A stretch of 32,042 bases of DNA from CAJBLF01 sp041663325. GTDB taxonomy: Bacteria; Patescibacteriota; Gracilibacteria; Absconditabacterales; Absconditicoccaceae. Of this stretch, positions 21,127-28,936 are shown one piece after another (positions within the stretch are counted from its first letter, which is position 1; every line of letters starts with the position of its first letter). Under the pieces are notes generated by a model that worked only from the letters and a program-made list of their open reading frames with translations, did no database searches and was not told the origin of the DNA. Location: the NCBI GenBank assembly GCA_041663325.1, contig JBAZRN010000014.1, positions 1 through 32,042 of the forward strand, written 5' to 3'. The position numbers and the translations under genes are program-made.

Positions 21127-22002
21127 ATGAAAAAAAAGGCATTATTAATGTTATTTATGATGCTCAGTGTTGTTGGTTTCTCTCAAAGCGCTACCATTGA
21201 TGGCAGTGTGTGCGCAAGCGCGCCTGACTGCCCGAAGTATGTTTGTGAAAATTCCACTATCAGTCTTCTAGCTGGGATCACTTCTGGCTCTATAGACTCG
21301 CTCAAGTGGCGTGAACGTATTTCAATTAATGGAGGTGGTACTTGGTCAGGATGGACAACTATAGGAACAAATCTCACAAGGTCTGTGCCTGTAGGTGAAG
21401 TTGCTACGATAGGTCATATCTATCGCTACCAACTTATCATCTATCAAGGAGGGATACAATACTTTGCATTATCTGACGTGTATGTAAACGCAGCTCCAAC
21501 CGCAACATTGTTGTGTAACGATACAACAATTTGTGCAGGAATTAACGTAACATTCAGTGCGTCAGCAGGAGGCACCTCTTATGATTTTCGAATCAATGGA
21601 GCCTCCATTCAATCCGGCGCGAGCAGTATTTTTACAACTTCAGCTTTGGTAAATGGTGACAACATTACCGTCACTATAACTAATGGAAACGGTTGTGTAA
21701 AAACCTCGTTACCTATCTCCATGGTCGTTTATCCTTTACCATCAGTAACTTCGGTTACTGGTAACTCAACACTTGGGTGTGTAGGACAAAATGGAAATGC
21801 GACCATTACTGGTTTGACAGGAACAGCTCCTTGGAGCTTGGAAATATGGACTGATGTTAGTGGAAATCCTGGTGTTCTGTATTATGCAGTTCCTGGGACA
21901 ACCGCAATACCCAATACAGTCATACCAGTTCCTATATCAGTAATTGGGTTTGAAACATTGCACCTTAGGATTACCGATGTCCATGGATGCAAAAACTTTT
22001 AA
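21127..22002 (+). CDS. Secreted Bacteroidota-like adhesin-type protein (first of three)
   Basis: A 291-aa protein from ATG 21127 to TAA 22000-22002, with no in-frame TGA. The start was chosen for its clear signal peptide, MKKKALLMLFMMLSVVGF then SQSAT. The frame is open upstream to ATG 20947, which has a good Shine-Dalgarno (AAAGGAG) and would add 60 residues in front of the signal peptide. Cys-rich Ig/PKD-like units follow: PTATLLCNDTTICAGINVTF and YDFRINGASIQSGASS. The C-terminal ~75 residues (GTAPWSLEIWTDVSGNPG through LRITDVHGCKNF) are almost the same as those of the next gene. This SprB/gliding-type repeat style is typical of secreted Bacteroidota proteins. It probably forms an operon with the next two genes. 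Function beyond adhesion is unknown. Confidence 0.75.
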   Translation: MKKKALLMLFMMLSVVGFSQSATIDGSVCASAPDCPKYVCENSTISLLAGITSGSIDSLKWRERISINGGGTWSGWTTIGTNLTRSVPVGEVATIGHIYRYQLIIYQGGIQYFALSDVYVNAAPTATLLCNDTTICAGINVTFSASAGGTSYDFRINGASIQSGASSIFTTSALVNGDNITVTITNGNGCVKTSLPISMVVYPLPSVTSVTGNSTLGCVGQNGNATITGLTGTAPWSLEIWTDVSGNPGVLYYAVPGTTAIPNTVIPVPISVIGFETLHLRITDVHGCKNF

Positions 22003-22038
22003 TCGGCTAAATAAAATTAATAATAACCTAACTTTGCT

Positions 22039-23142
22039 ATGAAAAAATTAATATCAATATTTCTCGTGACCATAGTTATGGTCATGATCGCAAGCATTTC
22101 AAATGCTCAAACATTCGTAATGCAGGGAGCAGCAACTCCTACTGCAACACTAACGTCAAATGATGCTAATGACACAATATGTGTCGGTACGGGAGTGATA
22201 TTTAATGCTGGCATTCAAGCTGGTAGTACCTATCAATTTTCAGTAAACAATACTGTGATGCAGGGACCTGGTGGAAGTAATACTTACATTCCCGTGCCAG
22301 ATTTTATTACTGGGAATCAACAGGTTGTTCTGTTAGTAAATAATGGCACATGTTCCGCAAGGGACACAATTAATTTTGCAACCATAGCTCTACCAATTCC
22401 TACACTTGCTGTTGCCCCTGGCAATACTGTTTGTGCAGGAACCAGTGTAACATTCACCGCTGGTGGTGGCGTAAACTATGATTTCAAGGTTAATGGCATA
22501 TCAATGCAAAATAGTGCATCTGTAACGTATACGACATCCGGATTAACCAATGGACAAGTAGTAACTGTTGATGTTACCAATACTGGTGGTTGTGTAGCTA
22601 CCTCCGCTGGCATCACTATAGCTATTAATCCATTACCCACTCCTACCCTTGCAGCTGTTCCTGGCAATATTGTTTGTACAGGAACCAATGTAATTTTTAC
22701 TGCTGGTGGTGGCGTAAACTATGATTTCAAGGTTAATGGCATATCCGTACAAAATGGTGTATTAGCAACTTACGCAACATCCGCATTAACAAACGGACAA
22801 ATCGTAACTGTTGATGTCACCAATGCTGGTGGTTGTGTAGCTACCTCCGCTGGCATCACTATGGCTATTAATCCATTACCAACCGTTGCTACTGTTATCG
22901 GCAATCCCACACCAAATTGTGTTGGAACAAATGGTAATGTAACATTTACTGGTCTCACAGGAACAGCTCCTTGGAGCTTGGAAGTTTGGACTGATGTGCT
23001 TGGTAACCCTGGTGTTCTGTATTATGCAGTTCCTGGGACAACCGCAATACCCAATACAGTCATATCAGTTCCTATTCCTGCAGTAGGTAATACTATATTG
23101 CATTTCAGAATCACTGATGCTAATGGATGTAAAAACTTCTAA
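22039..23142 (+). CDS. Secreted Bacteroidota-like repeat protein (second of three)
   Basis: A 367-aa protein from ATG 22039 to TAA 23140-23142, again without TGA codons. The signal peptide is MKKLISIFLVTIVMVMIASI then SNAQ. Two tandem 81-aa units (bases 22402-22644 and 22645-22887) are nearly identical: VCAGTSVTFTAGGGVNYDF, TTSGLTNGQVVTVDVTN and GGCVATSAGITIAINPLPT. A C-terminal domain is shared with the preceding gene (VLYYAVPGTTAIPNTVI through DANGCKNF). There is no T9SS sorting domain of its own. The gap to the previous gene is 36 bases and to the next 12, so the three are likely one transcript. Confidence 0.8.
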   Translation: MKKLISIFLVTIVMVMIASISNAQTFVMQGAATPTATLTSNDANDTICVGTGVIFNAGIQAGSTYQFSVNNTVMQGPGGSNTYIPVPDFITGNQQVVLLVNNGTCSARDTINFATIALPIPTLAVAPGNTVCAGTSVTFTAGGGVNYDFKVNGISMQNSASVTYTTSGLTNGQVVTVDVTNTGGCVATSAGITIAINPLPTPTLAAVPGNIVCTGTNVIFTAGGGVNYDFKVNGISVQNGVLATYATSALTNGQIVTVDVTNAGGCVATSAGITMAINPLPTVATVIGNPTPNCVGTNGNVTFTGLTGTAPWSLEVWTDVLGNPGVLYYAVPGTTAIPNTVISVPIPAVGNTILHFRITDANGCKNF

Positions 23143-23154
23143 ATATATAAATTT

Positions 23155-24973
23155 ATGAAAAAAATCATATCATTACTTCTTATGATGTGGATTAGCACTT
23201 TGGTTGCTGTAGGACAAGATGATACCCTCATTTTGAAGGGTAAAGCAAATCCTACAGCCACCTTGAGTGGCTATTACCACATTTGTGGTGGAGATACGGT
23301 CACCATACCGATCTCTCTAACTAATGGTCCTACCTGGGACCTAACCATTTACGATGGATATGTCCAATGGACTATACCTGGCGTCACTGCAAGCCCTTAT
23401 GCACTTGTGGTATCGCCAACAAATACCAAAACATATACTGTAAGTACCGTAAATAACGGCAGTTGTTCAAATTCTGGAACAGGTGCTGCTACGGTGATCA
23501 TTGATCCGCCGCCGACAATATTTACCGTTTCCTGTACTAGCACAACGTTTTGTGCAGGAGGCAACAGCGGTGTATTCACAACAAGCGGCTCCACTCCTGG
23601 AGACCTCTATCAATTATTTCTCGGAGGAATTCAGGTTATGGGAGCAACAGTTATGGGCACAGGCAGTGCAATAACTTTGCCTGAGCAACCTATGCCTGGC
23701 GTGTACACCGTAGAAGCTACCAACCCTACAGGTTGTACATCCATTATGAATGGTACGATTATATTGAACACCTACCCATCGGTAGGAAATGCTACCATTA
23801 TTAATGGGTTACAAACCATATGTGAAGGAGCGAGTGCTACATTTAGCACAAATACGATTCCTAACGCTACTGATTATGTATGGTCGGTACCACTTGGAGC
23901 CGTTATTAGCTCCAACACTGGAACTTCGGTTACTGTGGTCTTCGGTAATCAATCGGGAAGTGTTTCTGTCTTTGGGCAAAATGCTTGCGGTGGTGGACAA
24001 CCTTTTATTCTGCCTATCACTGTCAACCTAGCTCCGACACTAACGGTAACTGCATCACCTGCGAATATCTGTAGCGGTACAAGTACTATGCTTACAGCCA
24101 GCACTAATGGTAACACCTTTACCTGGAGCAACGGCCTGGGAACGACAAATTCTGTCACTGCAACACCAACAGGAAGCACCACCTATTTTGTGACCGTTGC
24201 AGGTTCTAACAATTGTACTATCACAGGTAGTGTAGCTGTTACCGTTAATCCACTACCAAATGTTACCTTAACGTTGGCTCAGGACAACTTTNNNNNNNNN
24301 NATCTCTGGTGGCTATCCTGCTGGTGGTTCTTATACAGGAACTTGCGTATTCGGTGGCAACACCGTGTACCCACCAATAAGTGGTGTTGGTACGTACGCT
24401 ATCAATTACATGTATACAGACGGTAACGGATGTTCTGCATCTGCAACTGATCTGTTGACCATCAATCCGGTTCCTACGGTTAATTTTTATTCAATCGTAG
24501 GCGCTGTGTATGCTGACACACCACCGTTTGACCTGATGGGAAACGTTAACCCTATCGGTGGAACATTTATTGGTGATGGAATGACAGGAAGCATATTCAG
24601 TCCTGCTAATGCTGGTGCTGGCACACATATGATAACTTACACATACGCCCATCCTATCACGGGATGTTCTGCTTCACAGATACAGTATATACCAGTTGGA
24701 CCAGTTGGATTAGGTGAATTTGTTACTGCAGTCAAAAGGGTTATTATTTATCCTAATCCTGCAACTACGACGCTATCTATTTCTGGGATAAATGTGAAAC
24801 AAATTACGTCACTAAGTATTTTAAGTTTGAAAGGTGAGGTAATATATACAACTGATTGTATTTCGGAAACCATGAAAATTGATGTTTCCCAATATGGTTC
24901 TACTAAATATATTATCTCTTTTACAAGAGCTATTGATAGGTTTTCCTTCAATAGATACTTTTTGAAAGAATAG
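23155..24973 (+). CDS. T9SS-type secreted surface protein, interrupted by an assembly gap
   Basis: ATG 23155 to TAG 24971-24973, with ten Ns at 24292-24301. The frame before the gap ends AVTVNPLPNVTLTLAQDNF; after it the frame resumes shifted (ISGGYPAGGSYTG). The Ns are a placeholder of unknown length and I read this as one gene of about 600 aa. The signal peptide is MKKIISLLLMMWISTLVAVG. Several Ig/PKD-like units follow: ICGGDTVTIPI, TTFCAGGNSGVF, TICEGASATF, and ANICSGTSTMLTAS with NTFTWSNGLGTTNSVTATP. The last ~85 residues are a type IX secretion C-terminal sorting domain: VIIYPNPATTTLSISG, LSILSLKGEVIYTT, IDVSQYGSTKYIISF and a final RYFLKE. T9SS is known from Bacteroidota, so origin by transfer or a chimeric scaffold are both possible. 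No TGA is used as a codon. Confidence 0.8.
24292..24301. other. Assembly gap (10 N)
   Basis: Ten undetermined bases inside the T9SS-type gene. The reading frame before and after the gap does not match with ten bases, so the true length differs from ten. Confidence 0.98.
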
Positions 24974-25002
24974 TATAATAAATTTTTTTGTTACTTTATA
25001 TA

Positions 25003-25032
25003 CGCTCTGGTTTTCACCGGGGCGTTTTTTTT
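25003..25032 (+). terminator. Terminator of the Bacteroidota-like operon
   Basis: CGCTCTGG (25003-25010), loop TTTTCA, CCGGGGCG (25017-25024), then eight Ts. The stem is eight pairs with two G-U pairs, 29 bases after the last stop codon. Confidence 0.85.
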
Positions 25033-25064
25033 GTTTGAAAAATTTTTGTTTTTCTTGGCTTTTT

Positions 25065-25274
25065 CTTCATAAACTAACATACAAAAGAACGCACCATTAT
25101 TAAATCAACACGAAATGTAGTCCTAGCATGAGAGACGCGTAAGCGGATTAGTACCTATATGTGTTCAGTAGAATAAACATGATATTGCCCTAATGGTGCT
25201 TAATTTTTTTATCCAATATTTTTGTATCAAGACAAAAATATGGTCGTGGGGTTTGGGGCACGAAAAGCCCCAAG
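25065..25274 (+). repeat. Structured ~210-bp element, copy 2 (intact)
   Basis: It matches 18824-19094 except for scattered changes and the missing palindromic insert. Here the second hairpin is intact: CCAATATTTTT, loop GTATCAAGAC, AAAAATATGG. Both copies stand directly after a gene terminator and a short T-rich run, in the same orientation. Confidence 0.8.
25091..25210 (+). ncRNA. Putative structured non-coding RNA, copy 2
   Basis: The closing stem GCACCATTA (25091-25099) pairs with TAATGGTGC (25191-25199), followed by a T-tract of seven. The inner stem TAGTCC/GGATTA and the GCATGAGAGACGCGTAAGC core are unchanged from copy 1. Differences cluster in presumed loops (GTGTG to ACACG; TTTAGTATAA to TTCAGTAGAA). 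This conservation pattern points to an RNA rather than random duplication, but two copies are too few for proof. Confidence 0.55.
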
Positions 25275-25473
25275 AGAATAGTGAATGTGTTTTATAAAAT
25301 GGGACTTAACGGAATAAAAACTCTTACGTAAAAAGTGATGTTTGCATCATAAAAAAGTCAAATCATCGATAGTTTTCAGATGAAAATTTTTGCAATTAGT
25401 GATTTTTTTTATCCATCGTCCCTTTATTTTTATTCCTAGTTCCATAGTAAATTGTCTTTTAGTCAATTTAGTG

Positions 25474-25501
25474 TTGATTTTGCATCTATTTTTCCTATAG
25501 T
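25474..25501 (+). promoter_or_regulatory. Candidate promoter of the ribosomal cluster
   Basis: TTGATT (25474-25479), a 16-base spacer, TATAGT (25496-25501), about 110 bases before the rpsL ATG. The whole gap 25275-25614 has no ORF; it also holds GATGTTTGCATC (a small hairpin) near 25338 and an AGCTTCAAGC-type simple repeat at 25562-25593. Confidence 0.5.
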
Positions 25502-25614
25502 CACAGACACGTAAATTTTTTGTTTACTCTGAATTTTATAAAAACATCGTTACGAACTATTAGCTTCAAGCATTAAGCTTCAAGCTTCAATCTTTAACAT
25601 TTAAGTTATTGAGT

Positions 25615-26043
25615 ATGCCTACTATCAATCAACTGATTAAAACGTGAAGGAAACAAAAAACCTATAAATCTAAGGCGCCTGCCTTGCAGTTTGGTGTAAA
25701 CAAACTCGACAACAACAAAAAAGTTGAGAGACCAGCTCCATTCAAAAGATGAGTTTGCCTCAAAGTTTCTGTTATGTGACCAAAAAAACCAAATTCAGCG
25801 CAAAGAAAATTTGCCAAAGTCAGATTATCCAATGGAGCTGAAATATTAGCATATATCCCTGGTGAATCTCATACGCTCCAAGAACACAGTGTCGTGCTTG
25901 TCAGAGGATGAAGATGTAAAGATCTTCCAGGTGTGAGATATCATATCATAAGAGGAAAATACGATGCGAACCCAGTAGACAAAAGAAAACAATCTAGATC
26001 ACTCTATGGAGCAAAAAGACCAAAAAAAACTGCTGCTAAATAG
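25615..26043 (+). CDS. rpsL: 30S ribosomal protein S12
   Basis: A 142-aa protein from ATG 25615 to TAG 26041-26043. Family motifs are all present: MPTINQLIKTGR, KSKAPALQFG, RPAPFKRGVCLKV, GPKKPNSAQRKFAKVRLSNG, AYIPGESHTLQEHSVVLVRG, RCKDLPGVRYHIIRG, and the SLYGAKRPKK tail. S12 sits in the decoding centre of the small subunit. The invariant Gly of RGVC and the second Gly of RGGR are TGA, strong internal proof of UGA = Gly. No Shine-Dalgarno is visible (leader TTAAGTTATTGAGT). It is first in the cluster, followed by rpsG as in the classical str operon. Confidence 0.97.
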
Positions 26044-26114
26044 AGCTTAGAATTTAGATAAAAAAATACCACCATTATTCATTATTCATTTTTAATTATT
26101 CATTAGTTTATAGT

Positions 26115-26567
26115 ATGTCAAAATTAGTCGTCGGCAATATGTGAAATCCAAAGATTGAAAAAATCATCAACTACATTATGAAGAATGGTAAAAAAAGTGT
26201 AGCGAAAAGGATATATCACAACATGCTCCAAGAAATAAAATCAAATGGGCATATGAATCCTGAGATAGTATTGGAAACCGCTATTGAAAACGCTTCTCCT
26301 AGTTTGATGATCAAATCAAAAAGAATGGGAGGATCAGTATATCAAGTTCCCGTAGAAGTGAAACAAGATAAAAAGTTGTTTTTTGCTTTTAAATGGATTC
26401 TTGCCGGAACTGAATCAAAATCAGGCAAACCTATGTATAAAAAATTAGCTGAAGAAATATTAGCTGCTTATGGCAACCAAGGATATGCAGTAAAAAAGAA
26501 AGAAGAAACGCACAAGATGGCTGAAGCGAACAAGGCGTTTGCTTATATGGCTAAATATGTAAATTAA
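26115..26567 (+). CDS. rpsG: 30S ribosomal protein S7
   Basis: A 150-aa protein from ATG 26115 to TAA 26565-26567. S7 organises the head of the small subunit and contacts E-site tRNA. Visible motifs: KIEKIINYIMKNGKKSVAKR, ENASPSLMIKSKRMGGSVYQVPVEV, KWILAGTESKSGKPM, and the end KKKEETHKMAEANKAFAYMA. The ATG was chosen because it is the first one and gives a slightly short N-terminus typical of CPR; one glycine there (NMGNP) is TGA. It is 71 bases after rpsL; the gap carries an ATTATTCATTTTTAATTATT-type simple repeat. The usual next genes fusA and tuf are absent here. Confidence 0.96.
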
Positions 26568-26593
26568 AACACAATTTATCAATTAATATATTT

Positions 26594-26659
26594 CGAATTA
26601 CGAATTCAACCATATAGGAAAAAATCCGCAATGCGTAATCCGTAATCAATTAATCATTT
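26594..26659. repeat. Intergenic inverted-repeat unit, copy 1
   Basis: CGAATTACGAATTC, then ACCATATAGGAAAAAATCCG, then CAATGCGTAATCCGTAATC. ATTACG in the left arm pairs with CGTAAT in the right. A second copy lies at 27759-27823. It sits between rpsG and the 82-aa gene. Confidence 0.6.
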
Positions 26660-26685
26660 AATTTTATTATCTAAGTTATAAAGCA

Positions 26686-26934
26686 ATGGGAAATACCAGT
26701 GGTGCAAAATATAAGCACATGATGTACAACGTTTCTCGAGCAAGCCAAAAGTCTGGTAAAAAGCTGGAAAAGGCAATTGCGCGATATGTTGATTTGATGA
26801 AAAAAGAATCAACTCAAGGCGAAACGAAATGGATCTACAAGACGAGGTTAAAAGCTAACGCAAGACTCAAAAGATATGGCGTCACACAAACTATGCTTGA
26901 TGCTGCTCTAGCAAAAAAATGATTAACTAAATAA
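26686..26934 (+). CDS. Small basic protein of unknown function in the ribosomal cluster
   Basis: An 82-aa protein from ATG 26686 to TAA 26932-26934. The standard code would stop it at TGA 26920; with UGA as Gly it ends AKKGLTK. It is Lys/Arg-rich and helical: GAKYKHMMYNVSRASQKSG, KLEKAIARYVDLMKKESTQG, KTRLKANARLKRYGVTQTM. No membrane or secretion signal is seen. Its place between rpsG and rplS, and its charge, suggest a ribosome-associated protein or a very divergent ribosomal protein. I do not recognise a family. Confidence 0.7.
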
Positions 26935-27041
26935 ACTTAGATTCTAGATTCAAGATTCAAGAACTATTTAGCAATATGATTATATAGTTCATATATCAAA
27001 CAGTTATCAATTTAACATTTTAATATTTTAGCATTATAGTT

Positions 27042-27185
27042 ATGGGAAGACTTAAAACCAACGCAAAAAAGAAGCTTAATAAAGCATTATTTAGAGTAGA
27101 AAAAGTAGTAATTATGGATGTAAGAAGAAATCTTGAGCAACAGAAAAAATGGAAAGCTAAAGTCATGAACAAAAAGGCTAAATAA
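27042..27185 (+). CDS. Very small basic protein (47 aa) in the ribosomal cluster
   Basis: ATG 27042 to TAA 27183-27185, encoding MGRLKTNAKKKLNKALF and then a helical, Lys/Arg-rich remainder ending KAKVMNKKAK. It is short, but it sits at normal spacing in the cluster and is flanked on both sides by the same TTCAAGATTCAAGAAC-type simple repeat seen around other real genes here. The upstream leader (GCATTATAGTT) resembles those of rpmB and rplS. Function is unknown; charge fits an RNA-binding protein. It could be spurious. Confidence 0.55.
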   Translation: MGRLKTNAKKKLNKALFRVEKVVIMDVRRNLEQQKKWKAKVMNKKAK

Positions 27186-27296
27186 ACTTTTAGATTCAAG
27201 ATACAAGATTCAAGAACTTTTTGATAATATAACTCATTAGTTCATGTATCGTGTATCATACATCATGCATCAAATTTATTTTGTTAAATTAATTCA

Positions 27297-27716
27297 ATGA
27301 ATTTTGACAGACTCAAACATTTCTACGATAACAATGGAAGCAAAATTTTGGATATCAAACCAGGAATGAATATTGAAATCCACGAAAAAGATGTAGAAAC
27401 AAATAGAATTTGGAGGTTTAAATGTCTTGTGATCAAGGTAAAAAAACCTAGTCATGCTGATGGCACATTCACTGTTAGAGGAATGGTTGCTGGAGTAGAG
27501 GTGGAAAAAATTTATCCGCTTTCATTCAACAACTTTGATAAAATTATTCTTCTCGATGAATATAAAGTAAGAAGAGCAAAACTTTACTACATCAGAGATA
27601 AGGTAGGAAAGGATGCTAGATTCAAATCAAAAATCACTGCTGAAAAAAGAGATATTAATCTCCTTGATAAAACAGCAGGCAAAGTAAAAGAAAACAAGGG
27701 AAAGAAAAAGAAATAA
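27297..27716 (+). CDS. rplS: 50S ribosomal protein L19
   Basis: A 139-aa protein from ATG 27297 to TAA 27714-27716. L19 lies at the subunit interface of the large subunit. Family features: KPGMNIEIHEKDVETNRIWRFKCLVIKVKK (barrel strand region), DGTFTVRGMVAGVEVEKIYPL, FDKIILLDEYKVRRAKLYYIRDKVGKDARF. The KVRRAKLYYIRD segment is diagnostic. About 20 extra Lys-rich residues follow the normal end. No TGA codons occur. Unlike the usual rpsP-trmD-rplS context, it stands among rpsG, rplY and rpmB. Confidence 0.95.
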   Translation: MNFDRLKHFYDNNGSKILDIKPGMNIEIHEKDVETNRIWRFKCLVIKVKKPSHADGTFTVRGMVAGVEVEKIYPLSFNNFDKIILLDEYKVRRAKLYYIRDKVGKDARFKSKITAEKRDINLLDKTAGKVKENKGKKKK

Positions 27717-27758
27717 CTCATTTTGACAATAATTAATTTATTAAAAAATTACGAATTT

Positions 27759-27823
27759 CGAATTTCGAATTTAACCACATAGGAAAAAATCCGTAATGCG
27801 CAATTCGCAATCAAGTAATCAAT
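27759..27823. repeat. Intergenic inverted-repeat unit, copy 2
   Basis: CGAATTTCGAATTT, then ACCACATAGGAAAAAATCCG, then TAATGCGCAATTCGCAATC. The arms differ from those of copy 1 at 26594-26659, but still pair (CGAATT with AATTCG), while the centre AGGAAAAAATCCG is unchanged. It lies between rplS and rplY. Confidence 0.6.
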
Positions 27824-27847
27824 GAATTTATATTTTTAAAAAAAATA

Positions 27848-28546
27848 ATGAAACTTACCGTAACAACTCGCCAAGATAAAAAAGCAAAAGATCTTAGGAA
27901 AGAAGGGCTTATTCCTGGTATCGTTTATGGGAAACACCTCAAAACACCTATTGCTGTCGCATGCAAAAGGAACGATCTTATCAAAAAATATAAAGAAGCT
28001 GGATATTCTACTCCGCTTACCCTTAGTGGCGACAATATAGATCAGCTCGTTTTGATCCAAGATATCCAATTAGATCCTGTTAGCGATATTCTTATGCACA
28101 TAGATTTTTTGGCGGTAAATAAAAATGAAAAAGTTACTACTGAAATACCTATCAAGATGATTTGAGAATCTCCTATCGAAAAATTAGGAGAATGAAAAAT
28201 ACAGTTGGTAAAAGATTTTATCGAAGTTGAAGCGTTCCCACAAGATTTACCGCATGATGTTACTATCGATATCTCCGTTATCCAAAATATAAATGATGTT
28301 ATTGTTGTTAAAGATTTGAAGTTCTCTGATAAGGTAGAGGTTCTTGATGATCCTGAACAAGCTATCGTCACTGTTCTTATCATAACCGAAGAAGTAGAAG
28401 AAGCTCCTGTAGTTGCAGCTGTTGAAGCTGCTGCTCCTGCCGCGGCAGGTAAACCTGGTGCTGAAGGTACTCCAGCCACTGCTGGCGCTGCTCCTGCGAA
28501 AGACGAAAAACCTGCTAAAGCAGATAAAAAAGAAGAGAAAAAATAA
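27848..28546 (+). CDS. rplY: 50S ribosomal protein L25/general stress protein CTC
   Basis: A 232-aa protein from ATG 27848 to TAA 28544-28546. L25 binds 5S rRNA. The N-terminal L25 domain (residues 1-90: LRKEGLIPGIVYGKHLKTPI, QLVLIQDIQLDPVSDILMHIDFLAV) is followed by the TL5/CTC beta domain (TTEIPIKMIGESP, DFIEVEAFPQDLPHDVTIDIS, VVKDLKFSDKVEVLDDPEQAIVTV). The last ~45 residues are Ala/Pro/Lys/Glu-rich and probably disordered (EAPVVAAVEAAAPAAAGKPG). Two TGA glycines lie at about bases 28164 and 28194, which split the gene under the standard code. Confidence 0.94.
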
Positions 28547-28652
28547 TATGAATTGAATTAAAACATTAAAATATTTAGAAAATTAAAAGATTCGTATACT
28601 AGTACATAAAATCTTTTAATCTTAGTAATCTTTTAATCTGTTAATCATTATA

Positions 28653-28841
28653 ATGGCAAGAGTATGTGACTTTACTGGAAGATGAACAAAATCTGGAAAT
28701 ATGAGATCTCACTCTATGAGAGCAACCAAGAGAACTTTTAAGGTAAACTTAATCGAAAAAAAAGTGAAAGCAGAAGATGGTTCTACGCTCAAAATAAAAG
28801 TTTGCTCAAAAATATATAAAAAGCTCAAGGGATTCATCTAA
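28653..28841 (+). CDS. rpmB: 50S ribosomal protein L28
   Basis: A 62-aa protein from ATG 28653 to TAA 28839-28841, the typical L28 length. MARVCDFTGRGTKSGNMRSH followed by SMRATKRTFKVNLIEKKV matches the family, with the second Gly of TGRG written TGA. The C-terminal KIKVCSKIYKKLKGFI matches the end strand and helix. The standard code would truncate it after 11 residues. It is the last protein gene of the cluster before tRNA-Lys. Confidence 0.93.
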
Positions 28842-28860
28842 GAAAACTTAATGAAAAACT

Positions 28861-28936
28861 AATAGTGAATAGTGAAAAACGTCGGAATCATATGCATTAA
28901 AAAATACCATCATTTTTCACTTTTCATTATTCATTA
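28861..28936. repeat. AT-rich inverted simple repeat before tRNA-Lys
   Basis: AATAGTGAATAGTGAAAAA on the left is largely complementary to TTTTTCACTTTTCATTATTC on the right, with a unique 33-base centre. It belongs to the same class of intergenic repeats as the other gaps in this cluster. Confidence 0.5.

Noticed and set aside
23155..24426. Protein ending at 24426 as read straight through the Ns
   Set aside because: After the gap this frame becomes composition-biased (WWLSCWWF), whereas the shifted frame gives a normal PKD/T9SS protein; the gap length is arbitrary.
28042..28479. 145-aa Ala/Ser-rich frame antisense to rplY
   Set aside because: It is a shadow of the Ala/Pro-rich tail and CTC domain of L25 on the other strand.
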